Source: an uncultured Paracoccaceae bacterium (lineage in GTDB: Bacteria > Pseudomonadota > Alphaproteobacteria > Rhodobacterales > Rhodobacteraceae). From it: a stretch of DNA of 54,658 nucleotides. Below, in pieces: positions 27,543-36,602 of this stretch. Within the stretch, counting starts at the first letter, position 1. The number at the start of each line of letters is the position of its first letter. The stretch is taken from assembly GCA_937883775.1 (NCBI GenBank), contig CAKZXZ010000165.1, positions 1-54,658 of the forward strand, given 5' to 3'. The notes under the pieces were generated by a model that was not told the origin of the DNA, made no database searches, and saw nothing but the letters and a program-made list of their open reading frames with translations. A program made the translations under genes and the position numbers.

Positions 27543-27552
27543 GAGAGGTGAA

Positions 27553-27936
27553 ATGACCCTCATTGCAGACGCTTTACTGATCGCCGGTGCACTGGGTGCA
27601 ACGCTTTATTGCATCGTACTGGCGCGTAAACTCAACAAGTTAAATGATCTTGAAAAGGGTGTTGGCGGCGCAGTGGCGGTGATGTCGGCGCAAGTTGACG
27701 ACATGACCAAAACGCTCAAGCAAGCAGAGGCTGAAGCAAAACGCTCCGCTGCTGATCTTGAGGCTGCGACTGGACGGGCAGAAGCGGCGGTGACACGTCT
27801 TGAGCTGCTCTTGGCCTCGCTTCACGACTTGCCGGAACAACCATCGACTCAGCCGTCACCCGCCCCGGTGCCAGTCAATGAAACTGCTCCGCCCCCGACG
27901 GCCTTTGTGCGGCATCGCGAAAGAGGTGGGGCATAA
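27553..27936 (+). CDS. Small membrane coiled-coil protein, DUF6468-like
   Basis: This 127-residue protein has one N-terminal TM segment (about 4-23), then a long predicted coiled coil (about 25-95, heptad-rich with AEAEAKRSAADLEAA), then a Pro-rich tail. It resembles the alphaproteobacterial flagellar-locus family DUF6468, though I cannot confirm that without a profile search. It lies 10 nt after fliL and directly before the MotE-like gene, which suggests a role at the stator or switch. Its function is unknown. Confidence 0.6.
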   Translation: MTLIADALLIAGALGATLYCIVLARKLNKLNDLEKGVGGAVAVMSAQVDDMTKTLKQAEAEAKRSAADLEAATGRAEAAVTRLELLLASLHDLPEQPSTQPSPAPVPVNETAPPPTAFVRHRERGGA

Positions 27937-27937
27937 A

Positions 27938-28504
27938 ATGGCGAAGACGCGAAAATCCAGACCTAAGGTTCTGATGATCCTTTGCTGTCTTTTGCTTGGC
28001 TCAGCCGCTTTGCGAAGCGTTGAAATTGCGGGCCCTGCAATCGCGGCGGCATCTGAAAAGATGGATTTTTCTCAACCCGATACGCCGACTGAGAATCCTG
28101 AAAACGATGCGCTACTTGCCAGACTGCTTGAACGCGATGCTGCACTTCGCGACCGTGAGCAGAAGCTGGAAGAACGCCTTGCGATGCTTGCAATTGCTGA
28201 AGCAGATTTGACAGAAATGCTTGCTGCGCTTGACGCTGCAGAAGCAAAACTGGCCGCAACCATCGCCCTGTCCGAGACCGCATCAAGTGATGATATCGCG
28301 TTACTGACGCGTGTCTACCAACAGATGAAACCAAAGGATGCAGCGGCTGTTTTCGAACAGATGACACCCGAGTTTGCGGCAGGTTTCTTGGGCGCGATGA
28401 AACCAGATGGCGCTGCTGCGATCCTGTCGGGGCTGTCGCCTGAAAAAGCATACGGTATCAGCGTCTTGCTTGCTGGGCGAAATGCGAACGCGCCAACCGA
28501 ATAG
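27938..28504 (+). CDS. motE: MotE-like protein (MgtE N-terminal-like domain)
   Basis: This 188-residue protein has a signal or anchor segment (about 10-28), a coiled coil (about 55-110, LLERDAALRDREQKLEERLA) and a C-terminal MgtE-N-like repeat domain (about 125-180, YQQMKPKDAAAVFEQM). That is the layout of Sinorhizobium MotE, a periplasmic chaperone for the motility protein MotC. The ATG at 27938 follows GAGGTGGGG. It lies 1 nt after the previous gene and before motA. The call by family is fair, but function here is inferred. Confidence 0.75.
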   Translation: MAKTRKSRPKVLMILCCLLLGSAALRSVEIAGPAIAAASEKMDFSQPDTPTENPENDALLARLLERDAALRDREQKLEERLAMLAIAEADLTEMLAALDAAEAKLAATIALSETASSDDIALLTRVYQQMKPKDAAAVFEQMTPEFAAGFLGAMKPDGAAAILSGLSPEKAYGISVLLAGRNANAPTE

Positions 28505-28560
28505 AGACGGTTTCTTAACAGGTTTCTGAAAGTCTGGCCGCAACGCAACGGAGGCGTCTC

Positions 28561-29430
28561 ATGATTAGTATTGTTGGCATTGCTGTGATCTTCATCATGG
28601 TGTTCGGCGGGTACATTGCTGCCGGCGGCAAGATGGCGATCATCCTGAAATCGCTTCCATACGAAATGACGATGATTGGTGGCGCTGCAGTTGGCGCCTT
28701 CCTGTTGGCAAATGATTTTCCTGCCGTCAAAAAAACGATCAAGGACATCGGAAAGGTCTTCAAAGGCCCCATTTGGAAAGCCGATGATTACCGTGATCTT
28801 TTGTGCTTGCTGTTTGAACTCATTCGGCTGGCCCGTTCGAATCCTGTCGGGCTGGAAGAGCATATCGAAGATCCTGAAGCATCCGCGATTTTCTCGAAAT
28901 ATCCGAAAATTCAGAAGGATCACGAAGCTGTTGATCTCATTTGTGATACGCTGCGATCCGCCTCTATGAATTACGATGATCCGCATCAGGTTGAAGAGGT
29001 TCTTGAAAAGCGGATGGATGCAAATCTGCACCATTCCCTGCACTCTAGCCATGCCCTGCAAAGTATGGCGGATGCCTTGCCTGCGCTTGGTATCGTTGCG
29101 GCTGTTTTGGGCGTTATCAAGACGATGGGCTCTATCGATCAGCCGCCTGAAATACTTGGCAAACTCATTGGTGGTGCGCTTGTTGGTACGTTTTTGGGCG
29201 TCTTTCTGGCGTATGGGATCGTTGGTCCTTTTTCTGGAAAAGTGAAAGCAGTGATCGAAGAAGACAGCCACTTCTACCTGTTGATCCGCGAGGTCTTGGT
29301 TGCAAATCTGCACAACCACGCCACGAATATCTGTATCGAAGTTGGGCGCCAGAACATGCCTCATCAGCATCGCCCGTCCTTCACAGACCTCGATGAAGCC
29401 TTAGCTGTTATAAAGAAAGAAGCTGCATGA
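28561..29430 (+). CDS. motA: Flagellar stator protein MotA
   Basis: This 289-residue protein has four TM helices. TM1-2 read ISIVGIAVIFIMVFGGYIA and MIGGAAVGAFLLAN. TM3-4 lie at about 170-220, around ALPALGIVAAVLGVIKTMG and LVGTFLGVFLAYGIVGPF, and contain the conserved prolines that flank the ion path. With MotB it forms the proton-driven stator. The large cytoplasmic loop (about 55-165) would contact FliG, which is not encoded here. GGAGGCGTCTC precedes the ATG. The stop overlaps the next gene by 4 nt. Confidence 0.95.
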   Translation: MISIVGIAVIFIMVFGGYIAAGGKMAIILKSLPYEMTMIGGAAVGAFLLANDFPAVKKTIKDIGKVFKGPIWKADDYRDLLCLLFELIRLARSNPVGLEEHIEDPEASAIFSKYPKIQKDHEAVDLICDTLRSASMNYDDPHQVEEVLEKRMDANLHHSLHSSHALQSMADALPALGIVAAVLGVIKTMGSIDQPPEILGKLIGGALVGTFLGVFLAYGIVGPFSGKVKAVIEEDSHFYLLIREVLVANLHNHATNICIEVGRQNMPHQHRPSFTDLDEALAVIKKEAA

Positions 29431-31499
29431 GGGTGATCTGGGCGGTTATTCTGCTATTTGCGCCGGGACTGGCCGATGCAGAGGCGTTGCAAATCAAAGC
29501 AGCCGATCACGACGCTTTTTCGCGTATTGTCTTTTATGGCCAGACTGCCAATGACTGGGCGGTTCTGAAGACATCGGAAGGCTATCTCTTGCGGCAGCCG
29601 AATGCTGAATTTGATACGTCTCAAGTGTTTCAGCGTATGTCGAAAACACGTGTGTCAGATCTTATTGCAACCGACGACGGCGTGTTTCTGAATGTCGCAT
29701 GTGATTGCAATGCCAACGCGTTTTTTCTCGCTCCGGATATGGTTGTTATTGATATCAACGACGGCTCTGGCACCGACCTTGGCCTGACCCGTGCGGCTCT
29801 GACGCCTAAACAGCGTGCGGGTCTACAGGCGGCATTGGCAAAGCCCAAAGCAAAAGTTCAACCGGTGGATCTGCAGCAATTAGAGAAGGACAATGAGTTG
29901 TCCGAGGCGATTTCCATTGCCGAGGCCTTGTTGATCGAGCAATTGGGTCGAGCTGCAAGCCAGGGCCTTGCTTCTCCTCGAGAACAGACCGTGCCTGTCG
30001 ATCCTAAGCGCATTACCCCAATGACGCCGCGCGTGCCCTCCATTGAAAGTGATGTGCTGACGACATCCAGCACAATAGACTTCGTTGATCCGGAAGCCGA
30101 AGAAGCTGAAAGGCATGCTGCGGAGTGCCTCTCTGAAAACTGGCTGCCATCAAGGGAGTGGAGCCGAACCGGTAATTTCGCGGACGGTCTTGCCGAGTTG
30201 CGGACAGAGTTGGCTGATCCCACAGATGCGATATCACCTGCTCGACAATTAGCGCTTGCGCGGCACTATCTGGCACATGGATTTACGCTTGAAGCGGTAG
30301 ACATCGTTGCGGATAACACCTCGCAGGAAGCAAACACTCTAAGACATCTTGCTTTGCTGATCGACCAGTCGGACAACCCGACCAAATGGCTGTCTGTGCC
30401 TGATGATTGTCCGGGAACCTCGGCGATCTGGCAAATCTTGTCGTCACCAACCGATCAAGTTTCGGACGAAACCAAACAGAATGCACTGCAGGCATTGCCC
30501 CGGTTACCCTTGGACCTTGCCCGAATTGTTGTGCCACGGCTTATTGAAATTGCCTACTTGGCCGAGCAACCAAAGCTTGCTGCCGATTTTGCGTCGCAGT
30601 TGCGATACCTTATCGGACCCGACGCCCAGACGCTTTCAAATACGCTGCCTGTTGCGTCGCTTGCAGCATCATCGGAACAGATCAAACTGCTTGAGCTGGC
30701 GCGCAGTTCAAACCCTGAATCGTCTGAGGCATTGGTGGCCTATGTCGCCTTGCAATTTGGTGAGCAAAAGCCGTTGCCGGCCGATATCCCAAACCTTATC
30801 GACGCTTATGCATTTGAATCCAAAGGTACACCTCTTGGCGCAGATCTTGAGCGTGCACGCATTATGGCTTCGGGCCTGGCGGGCGATTTTGGAACCCTGT
30901 TCGGGAGCCTCCAAAACAAACCAGAGGATATCGAGCTGTTGACAGGCGCGTTTGCCCTGCTCGCAAAGAATGGCTCAGATATTCAATTCCTCCGCCACAG
31001 CGCGCAGGAGGTCCCCGCTCTTAATGCAAATCTACATCTTAAGATCGCCGAGCGGATGATGACGCTTGGCTTTTTTGATCTGGCCAATATCTGGCTGCCC
31101 AACGATATGACGCCCGAAACCCGTCTGATGCGCGCGCGTGTCTTTCTAGAAAGTGATCGCTTTGAAGATGCACTGACAGAGCTTTCGGGTCAGCTTTCAA
31201 GACCTGCCACGATGTTGCGGGCCAAGGTGCGTTTAAGGCAGCGCGCCTATTCTGATGCTGCCCGTATCTTTGCAGATATCGACATGGACGCCCCTGCTTT
31301 GCGTGCTGCATTCCTAGCGAATGAGCCTGAGCTGATCGCGCAGAATTGGGTTGCGGAACAAGCTGAAAGCTTTCTGGTGCCGCTACCGGAATCCGCCGAA
31401 GACGATCCAAGCCTGTCGGCTGACCAGCATCTGATCGAGGTCACACAGCAAAAGAGCGCAGCAATAAAAGATGCGCTGGCAACTTTCGCAACGCCATAA
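29427..31499 (+). CDS. Large periplasmic helical-repeat protein of the stator operon, unknown function
   Basis: The protein has 690 residues. A signal peptide (about 1-18, ending LADA) is followed by a beta-rich segment (about 20-115: FSRIVFYGQTANDWAVLK, then MVVIDINDG) that resembles an AMIN-type domain. A linker follows, then about 450 residues of helical repeats of TPR/Sel1 character (LALARHYLAHGFTLEAVDIV, then SDAARIFADIDM). Cysteines are few. I do not recognise a named family. The 4-nt overlap with motA and the MotE-like gene before motA suggest a stator-associated periplasmic scaffold, possibly the functional counterpart of rhizobial MotC. That is inference. Confidence 0.7.
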   Translation: MRVIWAVILLFAPGLADAEALQIKAADHDAFSRIVFYGQTANDWAVLKTSEGYLLRQPNAEFDTSQVFQRMSKTRVSDLIATDDGVFLNVACDCNANAFFLAPDMVVIDINDGSGTDLGLTRAALTPKQRAGLQAALAKPKAKVQPVDLQQLEKDNELSEAISIAEALLIEQLGRAASQGLASPREQTVPVDPKRITPMTPRVPSIESDVLTTSSTIDFVDPEAEEAERHAAECLSENWLPSREWSRTGNFADGLAELRTELADPTDAISPARQLALARHYLAHGFTLEAVDIVADNTSQEANTLRHLALLIDQSDNPTKWLSVPDDCPGTSAIWQILSSPTDQVSDETKQNALQALPRLPLDLARIVVPRLIEIAYLAEQPKLAADFASQLRYLIGPDAQTLSNTLPVASLAASSEQIKLLELARSSNPESSEALVAYVALQFGEQKPLPADIPNLIDAYAFESKGTPLGADLERARIMASGLAGDFGTLFGSLQNKPEDIELLTGAFALLAKNGSDIQFLRHSAQEVPALNANLHLKIAERMMTLGFFDLANIWLPNDMTPETRLMRARVFLESDRFEDALTELSGQLSRPATMLRAKVRLRQRAYSDAARIFADIDMDAPALRAAFLANEPELIAQNWVAEQAESFLVPLPESAEDDPSLSADQHLIEVTQQKSAAIKDALATFATP

Positions 31500-31571
31500 A
31501 ACGGATCGTGGTTACTAAATGTAAAGACCCGTTCCCTACGTTCACAAATAAGCAGCAGAAGGCGCTTTTTT

Positions 31572-32294
31572 GTGAACTATTCCACAGTACTTACTCTTTC
31601 TTTTCTTGTATTTGCTGGTGTTTCCGCATCGTCAAAGGTGGATGCCAGCGCCGACATGTGCCTCGAAGCGGCCCATATCGCCTCAGAAGAAATGGGCGTA
31701 CCGGTCTCTGTTCTGTGGGCAATCAGCCTGACCGAGACTGGCCGAAAGAAATCAGGGTCATTCCAACCTTGGCCATGGACCGTCAACATGGAAGGCAAAG
31801 GGCTTTGGTTTGACTCAGATGAAGAGGCGCGGGCCTATGTTTTCAAGCACTACAAACAGGGTGCCCGCAGCTTTGACGTTGGTTGCTTTCAAATCAATTA
31901 CAAATGGCACGGTGAAAACTTTACATCGATCGAACAAATGTTCGAGCCGATCCCAAATGCGCTCTACGCTGCAAAGTTTCTTGCCGACTTGTATCGTGAG
32001 TTAGGCGACTGGAGCAAAGCGGCAGGCGCTTACCACTCTCGCACGGAAAAATACGCGCGGAAGTATCGCAAACGATTTGATGCTTTGCATGCATCCTTCG
32101 CAGATCAAGTGCCAGCGCGCCCGGATATCCCGACGACGCCGGCACCCGTCAAAGTCGCCGTGCGCACCCCAGAGACAACCCGCGAGAACCGCTTCCCGTT
32201 CCTAATTGAGTCTCCGCAGCGCGGGGCGCTTGGATCCCTTGTTCCTTTGAATGAAAACGGCGCGCAGCCGTTCTTTGGTCAACCACGGGGATAA
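31572..32294 (+). CDS. sltF: SltF-like flagellar lytic transglycosylase
   Basis: This 240-residue protein has a signal peptide (about 1-25) and a short SLT domain (about 28-170). The catalytic Glu is probably E55 in ISLTETG. The second signature is SFDVGCFQINYKWH, and the tail is Pro-rich and variable. It would open peptidoglycan locally for the rod. In Rhodobacter sphaeroides the flagellar SltF works with an FlgJ that lacks its own muramidase, and the short FlgJ here (46259-46531) fits that pattern. The GTG start at 31572 has AGAAGG upstream. The stop is 4 nt before flhA. Confidence 0.87.
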   Translation: MNYSTVLTLSFLVFAGVSASSKVDASADMCLEAAHIASEEMGVPVSVLWAISLTETGRKKSGSFQPWPWTVNMEGKGLWFDSDEEARAYVFKHYKQGARSFDVGCFQINYKWHGENFTSIEQMFEPIPNALYAAKFLADLYRELGDWSKAAGAYHSRTEKYARKYRKRFDALHASFADQVPARPDIPTTPAPVKVAVRTPETTRENRFPFLIESPQRGALGSLVPLNENGAQPFFGQPRG

Positions 32295-32298
32295 TCCA

Positions 32299-34377
32299 GT
32301 GACCTTGACCCTTTACAAGATATTCCAACCGACGATCCTCTTGGCTCTCGCGTTAATGGCCGTCATCTTGATGATGATCCTGCCGATGCCTTCCTGGGTT
32401 CTTGATATCGGCCTTGCTGGATCATTTGCGTTAGCAATTCTAATCTTCACGATTACCCTTTTTATTGAGCGCCCGCTCGACTTTTCTGTTTTCCCGACGG
32501 TTCTGTTGGCGTCCTTAATGCTGCGCCTGTCGATGAACGTATCGTCGACCAAACTCATCATTGGCGAAGGTCACACTGGCACAAACGCAGCGGGCGACGT
32601 CATCGAAGCCTTTGCAAATTTCATCATGGGTGGCAGCGTCCTGATGGGCCTTGTGGTTTTCGGTGTGCTTTTGATTGTGAACTTCATCGTCATTACCAAG
32701 GGCGCAGCCCGTATGGCGGAAGTTGGGGCGCGCTTTGCGTTGGACGGTATGCCGGGCAAACAGCTGGCCATCGACAGCGATATGTCCGCTGGCGCCATCG
32801 ATCATGCCGAGGCCAAGGCCCGCCGTGAAATCGAACAGGCCGAGACAACGTTCTTTGGATCGCTCGACGGTGCCTCAAAGTTTGTAAAAGGTGATGCAGT
32901 CGCCGGGTTGCTTATCACCCTTTTGAACATGGTCATGGGTCTTGTGATCGGCGTCACATTGCATGGCATGCCTTTGGGGACAGCATTTGAAACCTATGCG
33001 ATCCTGACCGTCGGCGATGGTCTTGTGACGCAAATCCCCGCCGTTATCATCTCTATCGCATCGGCTTTATTGCTGGCGAGGGGCGGCGCAAAAGGCACTG
33101 CTGATCTGGCTTTGATGGGGCAACTTGGCCGCTATCCTGCAGCGCTTGCAACCGTTGCTGTCCTAATGGCGATCTTCGCATTTGTGCCTGGTCTGCCCTT
33201 TACCCCCTTCATCGTCGGTGGGCTTGTTCTTGGCGCCTGCGCTTTCAAGATTTACCGCGATCAAGCCAACGCAGTCGTACCTATTGAAGACGCCCCGCAA
33301 GACGTAAAAGAAGAGGCGCAAAGCCTTGGCGATATTCTTGATCTGGATGATATCCACGTCGAATTTGCACCCGATCTTATCAACATGGTGCTTGATCCGG
33401 CGACCGGATTGGATGCCCGTATCGCAAACATGCGGGTGCATGTCGCCACCAGCTTTGGGCTTATTCTACCTGACATTCGTTTGACAGATGATCCGTCACT
33501 TCCCGTGGGCCACTACGCGGTGAAAATTCAAGGGGTCAAGCAGGCGGAAGATCGGCTTCGCCCTTCACATGTGCTTGCGATCGGCGGTGAGCCGCATCAA
33601 CTTCCCGAAGGTGAAGATGTCAGTGAGCCTGTTTATCAAGCGCCTGCACGTTGGGTGTCACCCGACGATCAGGATGAGCTTGCGTTGAACGGCGTCACGA
33701 CCGTCACCCCGACCGAAGTGCTCGCGACGCATTTGCTGGAGATCATTAAAAGCAACTTCTCGCGCCTTTTATCGCTCAAAGCGTTGCGTCGTTTACTTGA
33801 TGAAATGGTAAACCTTTCAGATCAAAAGCGATCTGAAGCGAACCGGAAGATCATCGACGAACTGATGCCCGACAAGGTATCACCGGACTTGCTTTTGTCT
33901 GTTCTGCGACTGCTACTGGAAGAGCGTGTGTCGATCCGAAACCTGCCTCTTATCCTTGAGGCCACGGCGGAAGCGCGTGCGATTTATCCGAATGCAGAAG
34001 CGATTTGCGAGCATGTGCGCCAGCGGCTTGGGTTCCAGATGATCGCCGAGCTACGTCGCCCAGATGGCACCATTCCCCTTATCCAACTTGCGCCCGAGTG
34101 GGAAGAAACCTTCGCGACGTATACCCTTGATGCTGAGCGAAACCCGGGTGATGTTGCACTACCACCGTCTGACTTCAATCGTCTTGCAACCGGTGTTGCA
34201 GACAAGCTTGCCAAGGCGAGCGAGACTGGAATTTACCCCGCGATTGTCACCTCTGTTCGACGTAGAAGATTTTTGCGTACCGTTATGGTCGCCAAAGGTA
34301 TCACCAATCCTGTACTGTCTTTCGACGAAATTGGGACAGATGCTCGGCCCTCTCTTGTTGGGCTTGTGACATCATGA
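32299..34377 (+). CDS. flhA: Flagellar export apparatus protein FlhA
   Basis: This 692-residue protein has eight N-terminal TM helices (about 8-315) with the FHIPEP-family signature (LRLSMNVSSTKLIIGEG, then GARFALDGMPGKQLAID). The large cytoplasmic ring domain (about 350-692) receives chaperone-substrate complexes. The GTG at 32299, giving VTLTLYKIFQ, is preferred because ACGGGGAT sits upstream and it follows the sltF stop by 4 nt. A frame extended from 32251 would add 16 residues overlapping sltF. Confidence 0.95.
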   Translation: MTLTLYKIFQPTILLALALMAVILMMILPMPSWVLDIGLAGSFALAILIFTITLFIERPLDFSVFPTVLLASLMLRLSMNVSSTKLIIGEGHTGTNAAGDVIEAFANFIMGGSVLMGLVVFGVLLIVNFIVITKGAARMAEVGARFALDGMPGKQLAIDSDMSAGAIDHAEAKARREIEQAETTFFGSLDGASKFVKGDAVAGLLITLLNMVMGLVIGVTLHGMPLGTAFETYAILTVGDGLVTQIPAVIISIASALLLARGGAKGTADLALMGQLGRYPAALATVAVLMAIFAFVPGLPFTPFIVGGLVLGACAFKIYRDQANAVVPIEDAPQDVKEEAQSLGDILDLDDIHVEFAPDLINMVLDPATGLDARIANMRVHVATSFGLILPDIRLTDDPSLPVGHYAVKIQGVKQAEDRLRPSHVLAIGGEPHQLPEGEDVSEPVYQAPARWVSPDDQDELALNGVTTVTPTEVLATHLLEIIKSNFSRLLSLKALRRLLDEMVNLSDQKRSEANRKIIDELMPDKVSPDLLLSVLRLLLEERVSIRNLPLILEATAEARAIYPNAEAICEHVRQRLGFQMIAELRRPDGTIPLIQLAPEWEETFATYTLDAERNPGDVALPPSDFNRLATGVADKLAKASETGIYPAIVTSVRRRRFLRTVMVAKGITNPVLSFDEIGTDARPSLVGLVTS

Positions 34378-35156
34378 TCGAGGGGCTCGATACCATCGCG
34401 GGCCTGTCGCAGGATTTGCTTTGGATCAGCTTCGTCGTCTTCCTGAGGGTCGGGGCAATGATGTCGCTCATGCCCGGCTTTGGGGAACAAAGTGTGCCGC
34501 AGCGTATTCGTTTGATCCTGGCTTTTTGCTTTAGCCTGATCGTTATCCCCGCGCTGATAACCCAAATCCCTGCCCAAACAGATCTGGCACCGCTTGATGT
34601 TTTACGGATCATATTCGTCGAAGTTCTGGCAGGCCTCGCGCTGGGCATCGCAGTCCGCCTGTTTGTACTTGCGTTGCAAACCTCGGCGGCAATTGCGGCG
34701 CAATCGACATCACTGTCGCAAGTCTTTGGCGGTGTTGGCGTTGATCCACAGCCAGCGATTGGCGGTATTCTTTTGGTGTCTGGGCTGGCGATTGCGGTGA
34801 TGTCCGGCTTGCATTTGCAAGCAGTCAAACTGATCTTGCTGTCCTACCAAATCATGCCAAGCGGCGCATTTCCGGTCGCCTCCGATCTAAGCGCCTGGGG
34901 GCTACAGCAGGTCGCGCACGCCTTTGCACTGGCGTTTACATTGGCCGCCCCATTTGTCATCGCGTCGTTGATCTACAATGTCGCCTTGGGTGTCATTAAC
35001 AAGGCGATGCCACAGTTGATGGTCGCCTTCGTCGGCGCACCTGCGATCACCGCGGGCGGTATGATGCTGATGGTAATCGCCATCCCGATCATGCTGAGTA
35101 TCTGGGTCGATGATCTGGGTCACTTCTTCCTCAATCCATTTGGAGGTGCGGAATGA
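34374..35156 (+). CDS. fliR: Flagellar export gate protein FliR
   Basis: This 260-residue integral membrane protein has six hydrophobic segments. FliR blocks include VFLRVGAMMSLMPGFGEQSVP near the N terminus and INKAMPQLMVAFVGAPA (about 205-221). It occupies one position of the helical FliP5-FliQ4-FliR1 gate. Its start overlaps the flhA stop and its stop overlaps the flhB start, each by 4 nt. Confidence 0.95.
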   Translation: MIEGLDTIAGLSQDLLWISFVVFLRVGAMMSLMPGFGEQSVPQRIRLILAFCFSLIVIPALITQIPAQTDLAPLDVLRIIFVEVLAGLALGIAVRLFVLALQTSAAIAAQSTSLSQVFGGVGVDPQPAIGGILLVSGLAIAVMSGLHLQAVKLILLSYQIMPSGAFPVASDLSAWGLQQVAHAFALAFTLAAPFVIASLIYNVALGVINKAMPQLMVAFVGAPAITAGGMMLMVIAIPIMLSIWVDDLGHFFLNPFGGAE

Positions 35157-36238
35157 GCGAAGATGAAAGCGGTGAAAAGCAGCACGAACCGACCCAGAAA
35201 AAGCTCGATGATGCGCGTAAGAAAGGGGAGGTTCCCCGATCAACTGATCTTAATACTGCCGCCGCCTATGGCGGTTTTCTGATTGTGGCAATTGCCTTGG
35301 GAGCTGCACTTTTAAAAGACACCGGCACCGCTTTGATGGTCTTCATTGATCGTTCGAATGAGCTATCCCAACTGATGTTTGAGGGTCCGGCGGCGCCGGT
35401 TGTTGGGGGCGCGATGCTAAGCATTGGTCGCTCGCTTTTGCCTTGGTTTGGCCTTCCTGCGGCGGCTGTTCTTGTGACGATCATCGCGCAGCGCAGTTTC
35501 ATCGTGACACCGGATAAACTAATGCCCAAGGCCTCGCGCGTTTCGATTCTTTCAAATGCAAAGAATAAATTTGGCAGAACCGGCCTGTTTGAATTTGCCA
35601 AAAGCACAACAAAGCTGACGATCTACTCGATCTTGCTGGGCGTCTTTCTGATGGCCAATCTGAACGATATTGTCAGCACGATTTACCTGTCGCCTGCCAT
35701 GGCGCTTTCGCTGTTGGCAGCGCTGACAGTCAAGTTTCTGGGCGTTGTGCTCGTCATCTCTCTGGCCGTTGGCGGCGTCGATTTCTTTTGGCAACGCTAT
35801 GACCATATGATGAAAAATCGCATGTCGCATGAAGATCTCAAGAACGAAGTGAAATCGTCTGAGGGTGATCCGCAGATGAAGCAGCAGCGGCGTCAGCGTG
35901 GGTATGAAATTGCGATGAATCAGATGTTGGCTGACGTGCCCAAGGCCGACGTTGTTATCGTGAACCCAACGCATTACGCGGTTGCTTTGAGTTGGAGCCG
36001 ACAGGCCGGTGCGGCGCCTATTGTCGTCGCCAAGGGTGTCGATGAAATCGCAGCACGCATTCGCGAAACTGCAACGGAAGCCAGTGTCGCGATCCATTCG
36101 GATCCCCCGACAGCGCGCGCGATTTTCGCAGCTGTCGAGATTGGGCAAGAAGTTTTGCCTGAGCACTACAAACCCGTTGCGGCCGCCATCCGGTTTGCAG
36201 ATGCACTGCGTGGAAAGGCGAAGAAAAAGAATGAGTGA
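35153..36238 (+). CDS. flhB: Flagellar export switch protein FlhB
   Basis: This 361-residue protein has four TM helices (about 30-210) and a cytoplasmic domain with the autocleavage motif N271-P-T-H (IVNPTHYAVAL). FlhB cuts itself between Asn and Pro and switches export from rod/hook to filament substrates when FliK signals hook completion. The N terminus (EKQHEPTQKKLDDARKKGE) is the family signature. The last 8 nt overlap the start of the next small gene. Confidence 0.97.
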   Translation: MSEDESGEKQHEPTQKKLDDARKKGEVPRSTDLNTAAAYGGFLIVAIALGAALLKDTGTALMVFIDRSNELSQLMFEGPAAPVVGGAMLSIGRSLLPWFGLPAAAVLVTIIAQRSFIVTPDKLMPKASRVSILSNAKNKFGRTGLFEFAKSTTKLTIYSILLGVFLMANLNDIVSTIYLSPAMALSLLAALTVKFLGVVLVISLAVGGVDFFWQRYDHMMKNRMSHEDLKNEVKSSEGDPQMKQQRRQRGYEIAMNQMLADVPKADVVIVNPTHYAVALSWSRQAGAAPIVVAKGVDEIAARIRETATEASVAIHSDPPTARAIFAAVEIGQEVLPEHYKPVAAAIRFADALRGKAKKKNE

Positions 36239-36602
36239 ACGCATCAAAAAGCTTGAGCAACTGAAAGCTCTCGCCGCTTTGATCCACGCAGGGCAGGAAG
36301 CCCAGCTGGCGTCCGCGCGCCAATCTGAACGCGCAACGCAGGACGAAATCGCATCGCTACGTGATGCGCGTCAGGCTGAAATGGACGGGCTTGCGGACGC
36401 GCAGGGTGCCGCTGCAATCGAAGCCTGGTTGGGGTGGTCGCGGGCGCAGATTGGTGCTGCGCAGTCCAAACAGGCGCTGCAGCGCGCCGAAGTTGAAACA
36501 CGGCTCGCTGTTTTCAGAAAGACGTTCGGTCGGTCTGCAGCGATTGATGATTTGTTGGAAAAAGAGCGTTTGGCACAACGTCAAAAACAGACGCGTGCCT
36601 AG
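36231..36602 (+). CDS. Small coiled-coil protein after flhB, FliJ-like candidate
   Basis: This 123-residue protein is almost entirely helical and charged (ERIKKLEQLKALAALIHAGQ, then a C-terminal KERLAQRQKQTRA). It has no signal or membrane segment and a basic C terminus. Size, coiled-coil character and placement at the end of the flhA-fliR-flhB operon suggest a FliJ-type escort protein, since no other FliJ is seen, but there is no diagnostic motif. Its TAG stop shares the palindrome CTAG (36599-36602) with the stop of the convergent FliL-like gene. Confidence 0.6.
   Translation: MSERIKKLEQLKALAALIHAGQEAQLASARQSERATQDEIASLRDARQAEMDGLADAQGAAAIEAWLGWSRAQIGAAQSKQALQRAEVETRLAVFRKTFGRSAAIDDLLEKERLAQRQKQTRA

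Noticed and set aside
28315-29370. A 351-codon open frame on the minus strand across motA and the motE-like gene
   Set aside because: It is a shadow of the codon pattern of motA. The + strand encodes clear MotA helices and a MotE-like protein, and the antisense product has no recognisable features.
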